Part shown: piece by piece, positions 12,212-23,826 of the stretch | How the letters are laid out: each line of letters begins with the position of its first letter | Numbering within the stretch: the first letter of the stretch is position 1 | Position numbers and translations under genes: made by a program | Assembly: GCA_034676185.1 (NCBI GenBank) | Contig: JAUCCN010000004.1 | Coordinates: forward strand, 1-64,000 | Direction of reading: 5' to 3' | From: UBA7396 sp034676185 | GTDB lineage: Bacteria; Patescibacteriota; Gracilibacteria; BD1-5; UBA6164 | Length of the DNA: 64,000 nt | Notes under the pieces: generated by a model | Database searches by the model: none | What the model was told of the DNA's origin: nothing | The model's input: the letters and a program-made list of their open reading frames with translations, nothing else

Positions 12212-15200
12212 TTATTTATCACTTCTAAACATTGTACTTGGAGATTTATTCCAACTTACATCTCTTTCCACAAAAAGTGGGTAGATGATGTAATCTTTAT
12301 CAGAAATATATCTTAATCCATTGTATCAGTTTGTATCAGCTTGAGTTATTATTTTATTTTCACTTGTTAATTTACTTGTATTTCCTCCTGATCTTTTTCA
12401 TCATCCCGAAGGGGATAGTAGAGAACTTCATGCTTGAGTTCCTTCTAAACTATATTTTCTTAAATGTACAAGATCAAAAATAAATGCTGTTTTTTGGTTA
12501 CAATTTTGTATTATATATGGGCATTTTGAATCATCTTTATCATTTGTTGCTCATTTATATCAACCAATGGTATTGAGTGATAAAGTTGATCCATAAATAT
12601 GAAGTTGATTTTTTAAATCTGTGTCAGTTGGAGTCATAAATACTTTACCATCATCATAAGATACAATTGGTCATTGAGATACGATGAATGAATCTATATT
12701 AGTAACACTTGGGTCTATAAAAGTCCATCCAATAGTAGTTGCGTCTCTTGATAACAGAGAATTATCTGGGATAGAAATATTTTTGAGTCAAGTATTTGCG
12801 ATAGTCCCTATAAGCAATTGTGAGTTTTTTCCAAAAGTAGTAATATTTGACTTTATGTATGTTGAACCATCTTGTACTACAATGGTTCTTTTTGTATTAT
12901 TTAAAATACAAGTATTATCATTACTACATTCTATATCTAAATTTCATTTAATGAATGATATTGTTTCTCAATTTAATTTAATAGTACAATTATTTAAAAC
13001 ACCAGATACATTATTTAAATCAGTAATAGTAATTCAATCACACCATTTTTTATTGTTATCTTTTGCAAATCAAGCAGTATTGAGAACAACATTTTTTTTG
13101 AATAATGTCATCATATCATATTTGGTAAGATTTTCTCATACATTTAAATTCGCTTTTCTTCATTTTTCTTGATCAATAATCATACCTTGATGTTGATTTG
13201 TCAATCAAGTTACTGCAATTCACAATGCTCATTCAATTCCTGTATTTATAATAGGGTCTCATAGAATTACATAATCTCAATTTCATACATAATGCTGTTT
13301 ATTATTTATTGTAACGAGTCCAGCAGGAAAATAATATTTAGAATTTTTATCTGCTATTTGAGGATCAGTACTAGGATTATTGGAAACATTTCTTGAAATA
13401 GATGGAATCTGAACAATTCATGACATTGTATAACTTATACTAGAAATATATCACATATTAAATCAATATCATTGAGTTTTATATTCGGAATCTATAGGAG
13501 AAGATTTTGTTTGGTAATCTTTATTAAATAATGTACTAGAATAAGTTATTCAAGTTCCATTATTTATTATTGAACCAGTACTCAATTCAGTTCCATCATT
13601 TAAATTGCTAAAAATATTAAATATATCCGGAGTAAATTTTGGTCTTTCTACGGTTGCTCAAGTATAAGATGGAAGGTATTGTTCAAAGATAGTAGGATCA
13701 TTTATTAAACCTCATAATTTATAAGCATACTTTTTATGAGTTGAGGTTGCTCAAATAGTATTTATCAGATGATGAAGAGTAAGATTTTCTGCTCAATATA
13801 TAGCAGGGGATGCAAAATCTAATTCTAATTTTCTTCAATTTAGAGTATTATACCTTATATCATTTGCATTTTTTAGAGTAACGATTCAATATCTACTTTT
13901 TTCAGATTGTTCTAAATCAGTATGATAGTCGCTAGCTTTTAAAAAATCTATATTTGTTGATAAAAAATTATCATCTCATTTTAAATCATGATTATTTTGA
14001 GAAAAAAATCAAAGTGCTGAGGCTACATTTGTTGGAGGGTATATTCATACTTTATCAATACCCCCCGTTCATAAAAATGCTTTCGGGAAAATATTGGTTA
14101 ATTTAAAGACTGAATCATTTTTTAAATACGGATAAGCTCAAAGACTTGGAACATTTGAAGCAATAGAAAGTTCATAAGTTCCTTTTCAAGGCTCAGAATT
14201 ACTTTCAGCTTTTTCTATAAAATATACTTTGGTATCGGTAATATTACTTGTTGAATGTTTTGCAGGATGTAAATCTTGTATAATAACTCATTTTTCACCC
14301 TCATTTATTAATTGATTATAATAAAGATCATTTTTAAAATTGAAAGCGATATCTACATTTTTTATTATTTTATTTTGGTTTTCCTTCGCTGTTACTCAAA
14401 CAATAGCATTTCAATATTGATCTTTTAAGTTTGTAGTTAGTTTATATTTATCTTTTCAATTCGCAAAAATTTCTTTAGGAGTTAATGGATTATCTGCAAT
14501 AAAAGATAAAGATACATTTGCTGTGTTAGCATGTAAAACATTTGCAACTACTCTAAAATCAAGTTGTGGTTCTAAACAATTTCAAACATTATCACAGATT
14601 TTATTATTTCAACTAATTTGATCAGTATTAAAGTGCACTAAATAATTTCTATAACCATTTTTTCTATTATTATCAACTTGAGAAAAATTTTTATCCTTGA
14701 TGGTATTATTTTTATAATTATTAAATCTGTCTTTATAAATTATAGTATCATCAAAATCATTTAATCTATCTGCTTTCTCTATAGAAATTTTTGTTCATCA
14801 TCATAATGGGACTCATGCATTATACCAAGCTGGATTAGAATTATTTCCTGTAATTCAAGTTTCTTGTAATACTGAATGTAATGATTGATTTGTTTTTGCT
14901 GAAATAAATTTTGATACTTGTGATGTTGCATCATTATCCCAAACATGATTATTTTCATCAAATTTTAATAATTTTTTGATTGCCTCTGTTTCAGTTGTTG
15001 CTAAACCAACTCACATATTTGGTTTTGTATTATCTCTGACTGCATAAAATATGATTTCTGAATAATTAGGTCTTTTATTTGTATCTTTTCCTACTGTTTT
15101 ATCATATAATCTGAGTTTATATTTTGCTTGAGAATTGAGAGAATTATTTGATTGTAAATCAGCAGTAGATAAAGAGAGAATATTTCATAGTGCAATTCAT

Positions 15201-16039
15201 TCTTTAATTACATCTCCATTTTCTTTATGGAGAGAGAAGTTTTTTTCTTCAGATAAATATCAATTCATATGGCTTCCATATTTATCACTATATGTTACCT
15301 TTAATTGAAAAGGATGATTTGCTAAATCATTAGCAGTATTTCATCATTTAAAGTACATTACATAAAGGTCTTGTCTTGTATGTCAAGATCTTTCTATAGG
15401 AATAGGACCAGTATAGTTTTGTATCATAGGATTTTTATATGTATCTCTGTCATCAGATGTTTCATTATTACTATCATATTTTACAATACTTCCACTTAAT
15501 CAAGTAAGTCTTTTTTCATTTTCTAATTTTGAAACAAAAATATTTTCATGATCTTCTGTAATTCCAGTGAGTTGAAATTGAGGAGCTGTTTTATCTATTT
15601 TATATGAAAATTCAAATTTAGAAGCATTATATGCGTGGTCTACTAGTAATATACGAAGAGTATAAGTTCATTCTCATTCAAATGCAATAGAATTAATTCA
15701 TGAAAAAAAATCAATGATTCAGGTAGTTGTTGTTCTTGTTATTCAAGGAAAATTTGTATTTAACTTTACATTTCCATTTGAAAAATTTTCTCATTTATAA
15801 GTCATTTTTCATACTCAAGAATCATTGTAAAAATATCATTTTTGACAAGGAGCGGTTTTGAAACGATTATCAGCAAGTCTCGTAGCATGAGGACTACACC
15901 ATGTTACTTCATAATACGAATATTTTATTCCTGAAGTAGATATTTCAAGAGCATCAGCAGGAATTAAGTTTGCATTTACTTGAAGTCAAAATGCAAAAAA
16001 TACTAATCATCATAATAGATATTTTATTTTTGTTTTCAT
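12212..16039 (-). CDS. Giant secreted surface protein B' (paralogue of B)
   Basis: A 1275-residue predicted exported protein whose N-terminal signal is MKTKIKYLLGGLVFFAF. It shares with B the Ig-like YKIDKTAPQFQLTGITE segment, the block EPQLDFRVVANVL, the block SSPIDSEY/FNMGYIS, the block KANLNVGENLTKYD and the C-terminal LHIYGSTLSLNTIGGYK and DYIIYPLFVERD. The similarity extends over the whole length with moderate divergence. It is the first gene of the four-gene tandem array and has a strong promoter just upstream. No known catalytic domain was seen. Confidence 0.88.
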
Positions 16040-16104
16040 AAAAGAAAAATTATAAAATAGTGAAAAAGATATAATCTGGGTAATAATAATTTATTACTCT
16101 ATAA

Positions 16105-16133
16105 ATTGTAGTATATATTTTTTAAATTGTCAA
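16105..16133 (-). promoter_or_regulatory. Promoter of surface protein B', TTGACA-N17-TACAAT
   Basis: TTGACA (plus 16128-16133) and TACAAT (plus 16105-16110) are 17 nt apart on the minus strand, about 65 nt upstream of the ATG. It is equivalent to the promoter of gene B. Confidence 0.75.
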
Positions 16134-16175
16134 ATTTATATCGTATTTTTTAATATGTATCATTTTTTATAAAAA

Positions 16176-16205
16176 AAATAATATTCCATTTGAAGAATAT
16201 TATTT
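16176..16205 (-). terminator. Intrinsic terminator of the 16200-16670 gene
   Basis: The inverted repeat AAATAATATTC, 8-nt loop and complement overlaps the stop codon of the minus-strand gene and ends in a T-rich tract on that strand. Confidence 0.6.
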
Positions 16206-16670
16206 ATTTTTTGAGATTAAACTTTGTACTTTCTTATAATAAATTTTACTATTTTTATAAGTACTTAGAACTGCATCTTGTATTTCAAGATTGTATTCTA
16301 GCTTTGGATTTTTATCTATTAAACTGAGATAGTAAAAAAAATCATTGGTATAAGATATAAAAAGAGAGTAATTTTTTACAATTCCATTGGTGGTATAATA
16401 ATCAAAAATTCATTTTTGATGAGAATATATAATTTCTTTTCTTACAATTGTATCATAACTCAGCAAATCAGAATAAATTTTTTTTAAAGAATTATCGCGG
16501 AAAGTATAATTATCAAGAGATTGTAATTCTAATTCATATTTTATAGGTCCATAGTCTAAATTGAGTAAATTTTCTATAAGTCATTTTTGTGAATATGTAT
16601 TTGCAAAAGCATTATTTTCTATTGAAAATAGAGAAAAAATTGCTATAATGATTATGAGAGCTTTCTTCAT
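16200..16670 (-). CDS. Small secreted protein, function unknown
   Basis: A 156-residue protein with a signal peptide (MKKALIIIIAIFSLFSIENNAFA). The mature part is helical, rich in Tyr, Lys and Leu (ISYTNDFFYYLSLIDKNPKL, KIYYKKVQSLISK). It contains only one TGA glycine and no cysteine. No family was recognised. It is transcribed divergently from the J-domain gene, with 65 nt between the starts. Confidence 0.78.
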
Positions 16671-16735
16671 ACGAGTAAAATAATTAAAAAGTAAGATATT
16701 TTTATACTAATATTTTTTTAAAAGTCAATAGTAAT

Positions 16736-17425
16736 ATGGAAAAAAATTTTTATGAGATACTTTGAATTACTCAATCAGCATCAGAGGATGAGATAAAAAA
16801 AGCTTATAGAAAGCTAGCAATGAAATATCATCCCGATAGAAATAAAGGAAATAAAGAGGCTGAAAGTAAGTTTAAAGAGATAAATGAAGCATATGAAACA
16901 CTTTCAGATGAACAGAAAAGAAAAAATTATGATATGTTTTGAAAATCTTGATTTTCTTGAAATGGAAATCCATTTTGAGGTGCAGGGAATTATTCATATT
17001 CTACTGGTGGAGTAGATTTAGAGGATTTATTTTCTAGTTTTTGAGGAGGAACAAAAACTTGATGATTTTCATCTGCTGGATTTGATTTTTCGGATTTATT
17101 TTGATGACAAACAAAGACTCATAGAAATTATAAAGAAGAAAAAAAAGAAGAAACAGTAGATATTGAAAAAACCTATGAAGTTCCAGTATTTGATTTGATT
17201 TTAGGTTGTAAGATAGAAGTAGAGGGATTTTTATGACAAAAAGCAAAATTGAAAATTCCACCAAATACAAAACCTGGAACAAAGTTTAGAGTAAAAGAAT
17301 TTGGAAAAAATATTTGAGGGAAAATATGAAATTTACTTGTAAATATTGATGTAAGAATGCCAAAACATATAAGTGAAGTTGATTTACAACTTCTAGAAAA
17401 TATCAGAGAAAATATTTGATATTAA
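16736..17425 (+). CDS. J-domain co-chaperone (CbpA-like, no zinc finger)
   Basis: A 229-residue DnaJ-family protein that stimulates DnaK ATPase. The J domain occupies residues 3-67, with the HPD triad at 32-34 (MKYHPDRNKGNKEAE). A Gly/Phe-rich linker (about 70-135) is largely spelled with TGA glycines (GGGTKTGGFSSAGFDF). The C-terminal part (about 145-225) is a single substrate-binding beta domain with the PPNTKPGTKFRVKEFGK signature. The Cys-rich zinc finger and the second C-terminal domain of full-length DnaJ are absent, so it is much shorter than the usual 370 residues. It is followed 94 nt later by the hibernation factor gene. Confidence 0.9.
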
Positions 17426-17519
17426 AAAAATATCATTATAATTATAGAGCTTTGATAAAACAATTTTTAAAGCCTTGTAAAAGTCATTTTATCAAATTTA
17501 TACCCTTAACTATAAGATT

Positions 17520-17816
17520 ATGGAACTAAAAATACAAATACATGCTCCGGAAGAAGCAAAAGGAGTAGTTGAGAGACTTACTTGAGAAAACTTAGATCAA
17601 AAATTAAAAAGTTATTTAAATAAACTTGATGGAGAAGATGTAGAAGGAAATATCAGTATGAAGATTGAAAAAAATAAAAAATGATTATTTAATGGAGTAT
17701 TACAAATAAATATTGATGGAAAATCTTTTAGGTATGAAAGGGAAGATTATAAAAAACTTGATGATTTAGTAAATAATTTATTTGATCATTTTAAAGAAGA
17801 ATTATCAAATAAATAA
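17520..17816 (+). CDS. hpf: Ribosome hibernation factor HPF/RaiA-like
   Basis: A 98-residue protein of the size of short HPF/YfiA. It begins MELKIQIHAPEEAKGVVERL and ends with FRYEREDYKKLDDLVNNLFDHFKEELSNK, the beta-hairpin plus helix arrangement seen in the ribosome-binding domain that occupies the decoding channel of inactive ribosomes. Two glycines are TGA. The protein lacks the long-HPF C-terminal dimerisation domain. The assignment rests on length and pattern and is fairly but not fully certain. A hairpin in the downstream mobile element supplies a terminator. Confidence 0.72.
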
Positions 17817-17825
17817 AAAATAAGG

Positions 17826-18029
17826 TTTTAGAGCCTGTCCCAAAAAGGTCATCCTGAATTTATTTCAGGATCTTTTTTTAAATGAAAGATTCTGAAAATA
17901 TTGAAATGTATCCCCCTTAGGGAGAAGTTCAGAATGACTAGGATGAAAGATTTTGAAATATATGTCTTTAGGTATAAATTCTAAAGTGATGAGCCTAAAA
18001 AAATCTTATTTTTGGGATAGACTCTTTTA
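17826..18029. mobile_element. MITE-like element with 16-bp inverted ends and TTTTA duplication
   Basis: The ends GAGCCTGTCCCAAAAA (17831-17846) and, inverted, GAGTCTATCCCAAAAA (18009-18024) match at 14 of 16 positions. The 194-bp element is flanked on both sides by TTTTA (17826-17830 and 18025-18029), a target-site duplication. It has no coding capacity, so a transposase would have to act in trans. The interior contains a hairpin (ATCCTGAA/TTCAGGAT at 17851-17871 with a following T run) that may terminate hpf transcription. The right end sits 3 nt from the stop codon of the next, convergent gene. Confidence 0.8.
17851..17878 (+). terminator. Hairpin plus T-run inside the MITE
   Basis: An 8-bp stem with a 5-nt loop is followed by C and seven T residues. 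It lies 35 nt after the hpf stop and is the only terminator-like structure there. Confidence 0.6.
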
Positions 18030-18031
18030 CT

Positions 18032-18772
18032 TTATTTTTTTATTGTCTCTATAAATTGGTTTTTTCAAAGTTTTCCAAGAAAATGAAAAATTTGTTTTTT
18101 ATTTTCTCAAAAAGCAAGTTGTTTATTTATATATTTTTTCAAAATTTCTGTTTCACTAAAAGTGAGTCTATAATTTTGTTTTAATTTGTATATAATAATT
18201 TCAAAATCCTCTTTTTTATTTATAGTTAAAAAATCTTGTATTTGATCTATTAATGTTTGATAATTAAATCATAATAAACATTTTTCTAGTTCTATTTTGT
18301 CTATTCTTAGGGATTCTTGAGATATGAGGTCAAAAGGTTTTTTAATTATTATATAAGGAATTTTTTCTTTATCACATATAAAATCAATTCAAAAACTTTC
18401 CATATCTACGAAGTTTTCATCTCAAATTTCATTGATATTGGTGATAATTTTATCACTACAGGCAATTGATTTGAGAGAAAGATTTTTTATATAAATGGGA
18501 CAGAGAGTTTCTTTTTGATTAGAAATGTTTTTTATACGATATACTTGAAAAAAATTATTTTCTTTTTCATCTTTTTTTCCACAGACTCATATATTTACAA
18601 TAAAATCTGGTTTATTCCCTTCTTGAATATAATTTTTTATAGCATATAGACTATTTAAAATTCATACTCAAGTGATAAGAATATCAGTTTCAACTCATTT
18701 GAGAGATAGGTTTTTTATTTCTTGTTTTATAATCTTAGCTTCTATTGGAAGGGCGATAGTGAAGAGGATCAT
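18032..18772 (-). CDS. Nucleoside phosphorylase superfamily protein (MTA/SAH nucleosidase-like)
   Basis: A 246-residue protein of the PNP_UDP fold, expected to cleave or phosphorolyse the glycosidic bond of a purine nucleoside. MILFTIALPIEAK at the N-terminus, the GVETDILITGVGILNSLYAI strand-loop, VNIGVCGKK and NFVDMESFGI (about 120-130; the VxMES/VDMES substrate-binding motif) fit the family. The C-terminal 70 residues (INKKEDFEIIIYKLKQNY and on) are helical and extra, with no clear match. The specific substrate cannot be told. It lies 60 nt downstream of the pilin-like gene, and its stop codon directly abuts the MITE target duplication. Confidence 0.75.
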
Positions 18773-18832
18773 AAGTAGGAGAATAAATTTTAATTTGAAA
18801 TGATTATATAAGATTTTTGAAAAATTACAAAT

Positions 18833-20947
18833 TTACTGACACGGCATTTTATAAATTTTGGCTGTAAAATTACATTGTACTGGTCAAACTGACGTAATAA
18901 AACAACAATTTGTTGGAGCACTCAATACATACCAAACTCCATCTTCACTACATTCTTCTCATTGGAGAGAGTTTTGGCTATAAGAAGCTCAAAGAGTTCT
19001 GGCTGCAGAAGTTCATCAAGCTGCACATGTTGACTTGACACTGATAGATGCAGTCCCAGGATACGCATTATAACCACTATACGCATATCAACTAACACTT
19101 CATCTCCAATTATTATGACCATCAAATATTCAAGTTGATTGTCACAAATATACAGGAGCTCCATAATATTTTGGTTGTTCTTGCCAAGTAGCATAAACAG
19201 TAATGGCACTATTTATAAGAGTAGATTCCGTTATTGACCATCATAAAAAAATATATCCATTTCGAGTTGGGGTACTTGGTAAAGTTCAAATTGCTGTATT
19301 TGCTACTACTGTTTTTGTAGTTGGTGAAAATCCAGTTCCTCCATTTCCGTGAAATGTGACTATATATGTATTTGGAGTACACCCCGGACTTGAATAATTA
19401 TTATTAAATACATGTCAAGAGTTACAACTTCAAGCATTATTTGCAGTAGAAAGAGTAGAAATCACTCAAGCATTACAAGAAAAAGTAAAGTTAGCAGAAG
19501 TATTTCCATTGGCAGGATTGGTTCAAAAAGCTCTGTTTGCACTCGTAATAGTCACACTATTTCCATGAGTTAAACTTTGAGAAGCAAGGGAATACACAAG
19601 TCCACTATGTACTCAAGAAGTAGGAGTTATACAATTATTTCATACACATTGATTACTCTCTATATCATAAGTAAATCAAGAATTACATTTAAATCTACAT
19701 TCTTCATTACTTGGCTCTACATTATGAAGTGAAGTATTACTTGGTTGCCAAGAAGTTCCATTCCATATTTGATTTATACTTGAAGTTGTGTTGTATGTTG
19801 CGTTGGTTGGGATGTTACTACAGGTTTGATTTCTTGTGTCTGCTTCACAGGTGTTACTTCAAGAGTTATATGTGTAATTTGTATTACATTCAAAACTACA
19901 TTCTCAAGGTGTTTCTTGATAATTCCAACTTACTTGATGATTTTCACTGGTTGCCGTTGAAGTAGCATTAAGTGGAGGATTATTTTGACATTTATTTTCT
20001 ACACAAGTATTATTATATGGAATATATCATAAAGTGGTACAAGTCGTATTTACTATATTTTCTGTTGCTCATATTGTATCAAATTCTCCATTATTACATT
20101 GTATAGTAAGTTCTAAAACTTGAGCTCCATTTAATATTTCTATTTCTTTAGTAAAAATTTGTGTTTCATTATGTTGTAATGAAAGTAATGTGTAATCATT
20201 ATAATTTTTATTTCAACAAGAAAGATTTCCACTTAATGAAGATTCTATTTCTTGAGCCAGAACATTTCAGGTAGAAGTAGTTTTCCCACCACTTCATACA
20301 TCTCATCAAATATAGGTAATAAGTTCTTTTTGTTGATATTCATCATTCAAAATATTAATTCCAGTATTGGTCGTAGTATATTGAAGAGGTATTTTATTTT
20401 CGTCTGTAATAATTCAAAGTTTATCTCCATAGATATACACAAATCTTTGAGAATAGTCCTGAGAAGAATTATTTGCATAACTTTGAGGAAACAAAGAGAG
20501 ATGATTGATATTTTCGCCATTTTCTAAATATCACAGAAGTTGTCATTTTTGTTTTTGTTTATCTACTGCATAAATATAACTGCTTCCATCTTTTGGGTCA
20601 AATCAGTTTCCTTGCAAAGATATTGATATTTTTATATTTTTTCCAATTTCTCATTGATAGGTAAGAATATGGTTTCCGGCAGTAATTTCTATTGAATTAT
20701 CAGGAGTAGGATAGCTTCCAGATTTTATTTTATAGATAGAAAGTCATTGAAATATCGTTTGCATATCACTGACTCTTACACTATCTCTGGTTATATTGTG
20801 ATAGTTTTTAAAACTCATAAATGCTATAGTGGCAAGAATGGCTAAAATAGTAATAACAATGATAAGTTCAACGAGAGTAAAACCGGTTTTACTCAAGAAA
20901 TTTTTAGAAAAATTTCTTTTCTTTTTTATTATTTGTGATTTCAACAT
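18833..20947 (-). CDS. Type IV prepilin-like protein with large Cys-rich extension and Listeria-Bacteroides repeat
   Basis: A 704-residue protein. The N-terminus has a class III prepilin signal: a basic leader, then KTG|FTLVELIIVITILAILAT (about residues 20-40), with the conserved Glu5 and hydrophobic helix for pilus assembly. A pseudopilin-like head follows (GSYPTPDNSIEI, RFVYIYGDKLG). Residues 270-520 hold Cys-rich repeats (ENKCQNNPPLNAT; EECRFKCNSGFTYD). Around 560-625 there is a Listeria-Bacteroides (InlB B-type) repeat, YIVTFHGNGGTGFSP...NGYIFLGWS...VYATW. The C-terminus is Cys-rich. It is far longer than a usual pilin (about 150 residues), so a minor pilin or tip adhesin is likely by inference. 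It has its own TTGCAA-type promoter and follows the hemW-like gene by 112 nt. Confidence 0.88.
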
Positions 20948-20976
20948 CAAAAAAATTATGAAATAAAGGCGTATAA

Positions 20977-21004
20977 AGCATAATATACTTAATTTTTTTT
21001 GCAA
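20977..21004 (-). promoter_or_regulatory. Putative promoter, TTGCAA-N16-TATGCT
   Basis: TTGCAA (plus 20999-21004) and TATGCT (plus 20977-20982) lie in the 112-nt gap upstream of the prepilin-like gene. The -10 is imperfect; the -35 matches the recurring TTGCAA element. Confidence 0.4.
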
Positions 21005-21059
21005 GTTTTTTAATCTTTTGAAGAAAATAAGAAAAATGAAAGGTATTTTTATCTCATTT

Positions 21060-22169
21060 TTAGATAATTTCTGAAATGATGCGATCCATAATAGGAATAT
21101 TTGCATCATTGATAGAAAGAATATCATTTTCAATATTTATATATCACATTTGTAGAAAATTGTTGATTTTTTCTTGATTGAATTTGGCATAAATTTCTTT
21201 ACTTAATCATTTTGTTCTCATTCAAAACATAACTTCTTCTAAAAATATTTCTCTTTCATTCAAATGTTCTTCGTATTCTAGTTCTCATTTATAATATCAT
21301 AAAAAATCATCTTTATAAGCATAACGAGTATTATTTACAAAACTATGACTTCCAAGTCAAAATCCTACATTTTCAGAGTGATCCCAATATGATTTATTAT
21401 GTTTACATTCATATCCAGATTTTGAAAAATTTGAAAGTTCATATCTATAAAATCAAGACTTTTCTAAATAAGCTTTTATTTCTGAGTATTCTTTTGAGAA
21501 AAATTCTTCTTCTAATCATAGATTTTTCCAATTTTCTGGATATGTAATTTTTTCAAAAATTGAATCATCCTCATTTCAAACATAATAATCTTCCAACATA
21601 TAGACTGAAATATGTTTGATAAAATCATAATTTTCTAAAATATATTTTATATCTTGAAGTGTTTCTCAAGGCTCAACATAGGGAAGTCAGATAATAAAAT
21701 CGACAGAAATATTTTCTATTTTTGAGTTTTTTAGATGTTCAAGAGCAGAAAAAATAGTTTCTTTTGGATCTCTCTTTATTTCTTTTAGAGCTGTATTATT
21801 GAGAGTTTGTATTCCCATACTAATCCTGTTTATTCCTAATATCTTCCAAGAGAGGAGGTTTTTAGAAGTGATATTTTTGGGAGTAGTTTCAAGGGTAATT
21901 TCAATATTTTTTTTGAATCAAAATTTTTTTTGTAGAGTTTCCAAAATTTCAGATAATTGAGTAATTTCTAAAATACTGGGAGTTCATCCTCAAAAATAAA
22001 CACTATTTAAAAGATCTGCATTTTTAACAGGTCTTTTAAAGTTTTTTATATCAGCAACTAAATGTGCAAGATATTTATGTACTAAAATTTTGTTTATACT
22101 TCCCAAAGAAGCAAATCTGCAATATTTACATTTACTTTCACAAAAGGGAATATGAATATAAGAAAACAT
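21060..22169 (-). CDS. hemW: HemW/HemN-family radical SAM protein
   Basis: A 369-residue radical SAM protein. The [4Fe-4S]-binding motif CESKCKYCRF (residues 10-19, C-x3-C-x2-C) is followed by SVYFGGGTPSIL, NRISMGIQTLN and ISVDFIIGLPY, all typical of HemN/HemW. The length fits HemW (haem chaperone) better than the longer oxygen-independent coproporphyrinogen oxidase; no other haem genes are visible, which also favours HemW. Its ATG overlaps the stop codon of the upstream coiled-coil gene (TAATG), which suggests translational coupling. Several Gly residues of the core motifs are TGA. Confidence 0.85.
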
Positions 22170-23809
22170 TATTTTTTAGCATTTAAAAGATGTAATTTTA
22201 CTACGAGTAACATAAATCTTGTTTTATCATTCAATTTTGCATTTGATAAAAGAGTATCTATTTTTTTAATTACTGTATTTAATTTTTCTTTATAAGTATT
22301 TGGAAATTTTATTTTTAGATTAGAAATAATAGTATCGAGTTGTAGAGTATATTTTTCTGCCTTCATTTTTGTATATTTGAATTGAGAAAGTTCTTTTGTA
22401 ATATAGAAGACTTCAAGATTATTTTCTAAATTAGAAATTTTTGTATTAAGGGTAGTGTTATTCAAAAGAGTATATTTTTCTATATCTTTTTTAAATGATG
22501 CAATTTGTGCACTTATATAAACAAAATCATTTGATTTTGAAATTCTATCATTTAATAGTGAGTATCTTAAATCGATAGTATCAGAAGCAAGGAGAGTATT
22601 TTTAGTTTCTAAAGCTATGAAATTAAGTTTTTCTTTTAATCTTGCAAGTAAATCTTCTCTATATCATTTGTAATTTTCGTTGTAAAATTTTATCATTTCA
22701 TTTTCTAATCTGATTTTTACATTATCATAGGTATTACTTGTACTTCCAGTACCAATAAGAGTAATAATTTTTGAGTTAATTTCAGATAATTTTTGACCAA
22801 TAAAATTTATTTCTTCTAAAGAACCAGTATTTGATATTACATCTCCTGCTTTCAGTTTTCCATCAAGATCATAATATTTATTTTTTGCTGTATTAAATTT
22901 TGAAACAAGGGCATTAATATCAGAATCAGAATAAATAACTCCATAACTTTCATTTATTTTTAATACAAGAGAATTCTCAAAATTTTGTAATAAAATATCA
23001 ATCAATCTATCTATATCTCATTTATAATTTTCTAAACTTTTATTTGCTTTTAAATTTCCATCTCTAATTTTTTCTAATTCTTGTCTTAAAACACTTATAT
23101 AATGTTTTTGTTTTTCTTCAGAAAAAAGAGTTAAATCTCAAGCAAATGAAAGATAGGTTTGTTTAAAATCATTATAATTCTTCTCAAAATCTACATAAAT
23201 AGAATAGAGAGTTTCATACTTAGATGAAAAATTCTCGAGTGATTTTATTTCTTGAGAGTTTGATAAATAAGCATTTTTTAATCTTGTTTCATAATCACTA
23301 AGAGAAGTCGAATATTTATTTGTAAGAGTAGTTGTTTTGCTAGAAAATGTTTGTGAAAGATTAGTATAATTATTTTCTATATTTTTAATAGAATTATTTA
23401 AGGTAGTTTTTTCGTTATCACTTACGGTAGTATAATTAATTTTTATGTTATTTTTTATACTGGTTAGGTTACTTATTTGTGTAGAAGTGGTATCTGAAAT
23501 TTCTTTTGAGAGATTATTAAATTCTCAAAGTAAATCTTCTTTAAAATTTGAGCTTAATTTTCCAAGAGAAACAAGATAGCTTACTGTTTTTGCATTATAT
23601 CAAAGTTTAGTAAAAATACTATCATATTCAGAAGATAGACTAAATACTTTATCTTCTAAACTTTTTGTTGCCGTTGTTTTTAATGTAGTAATTTTTCACT
23701 CTAAAGTGGTAATATCATTTAAAAGAGAATCTTTATTATTGGTATTTGCAAAAGATGTATTTATAGAAAATAGAGTAAGCAAAGATAAGATAAAAAATTT
23801 TTTCAGCAT
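22169..23809 (-). CDS. Secreted coiled-coil protein, function unknown
   Basis: A 546-residue protein with a signal peptide (MLKKFFILSLLTLFSINTSFA). The rest is almost entirely helical, Ser/Thr/Asn/Lys-rich, with long heptad-like stretches (for example LNNSIKNIENNYTNLSQTF) and no Cys. No enzymatic motif was seen. It lies 17 nt downstream of the solute-binding protein gene and overlaps the hemW-like gene by one base, so it is part of that operon. A periplasmic or surface scaffold role is only a guess. Confidence 0.82.
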
Positions 23810-23826
23810 ATACTATAAATTAAAAA

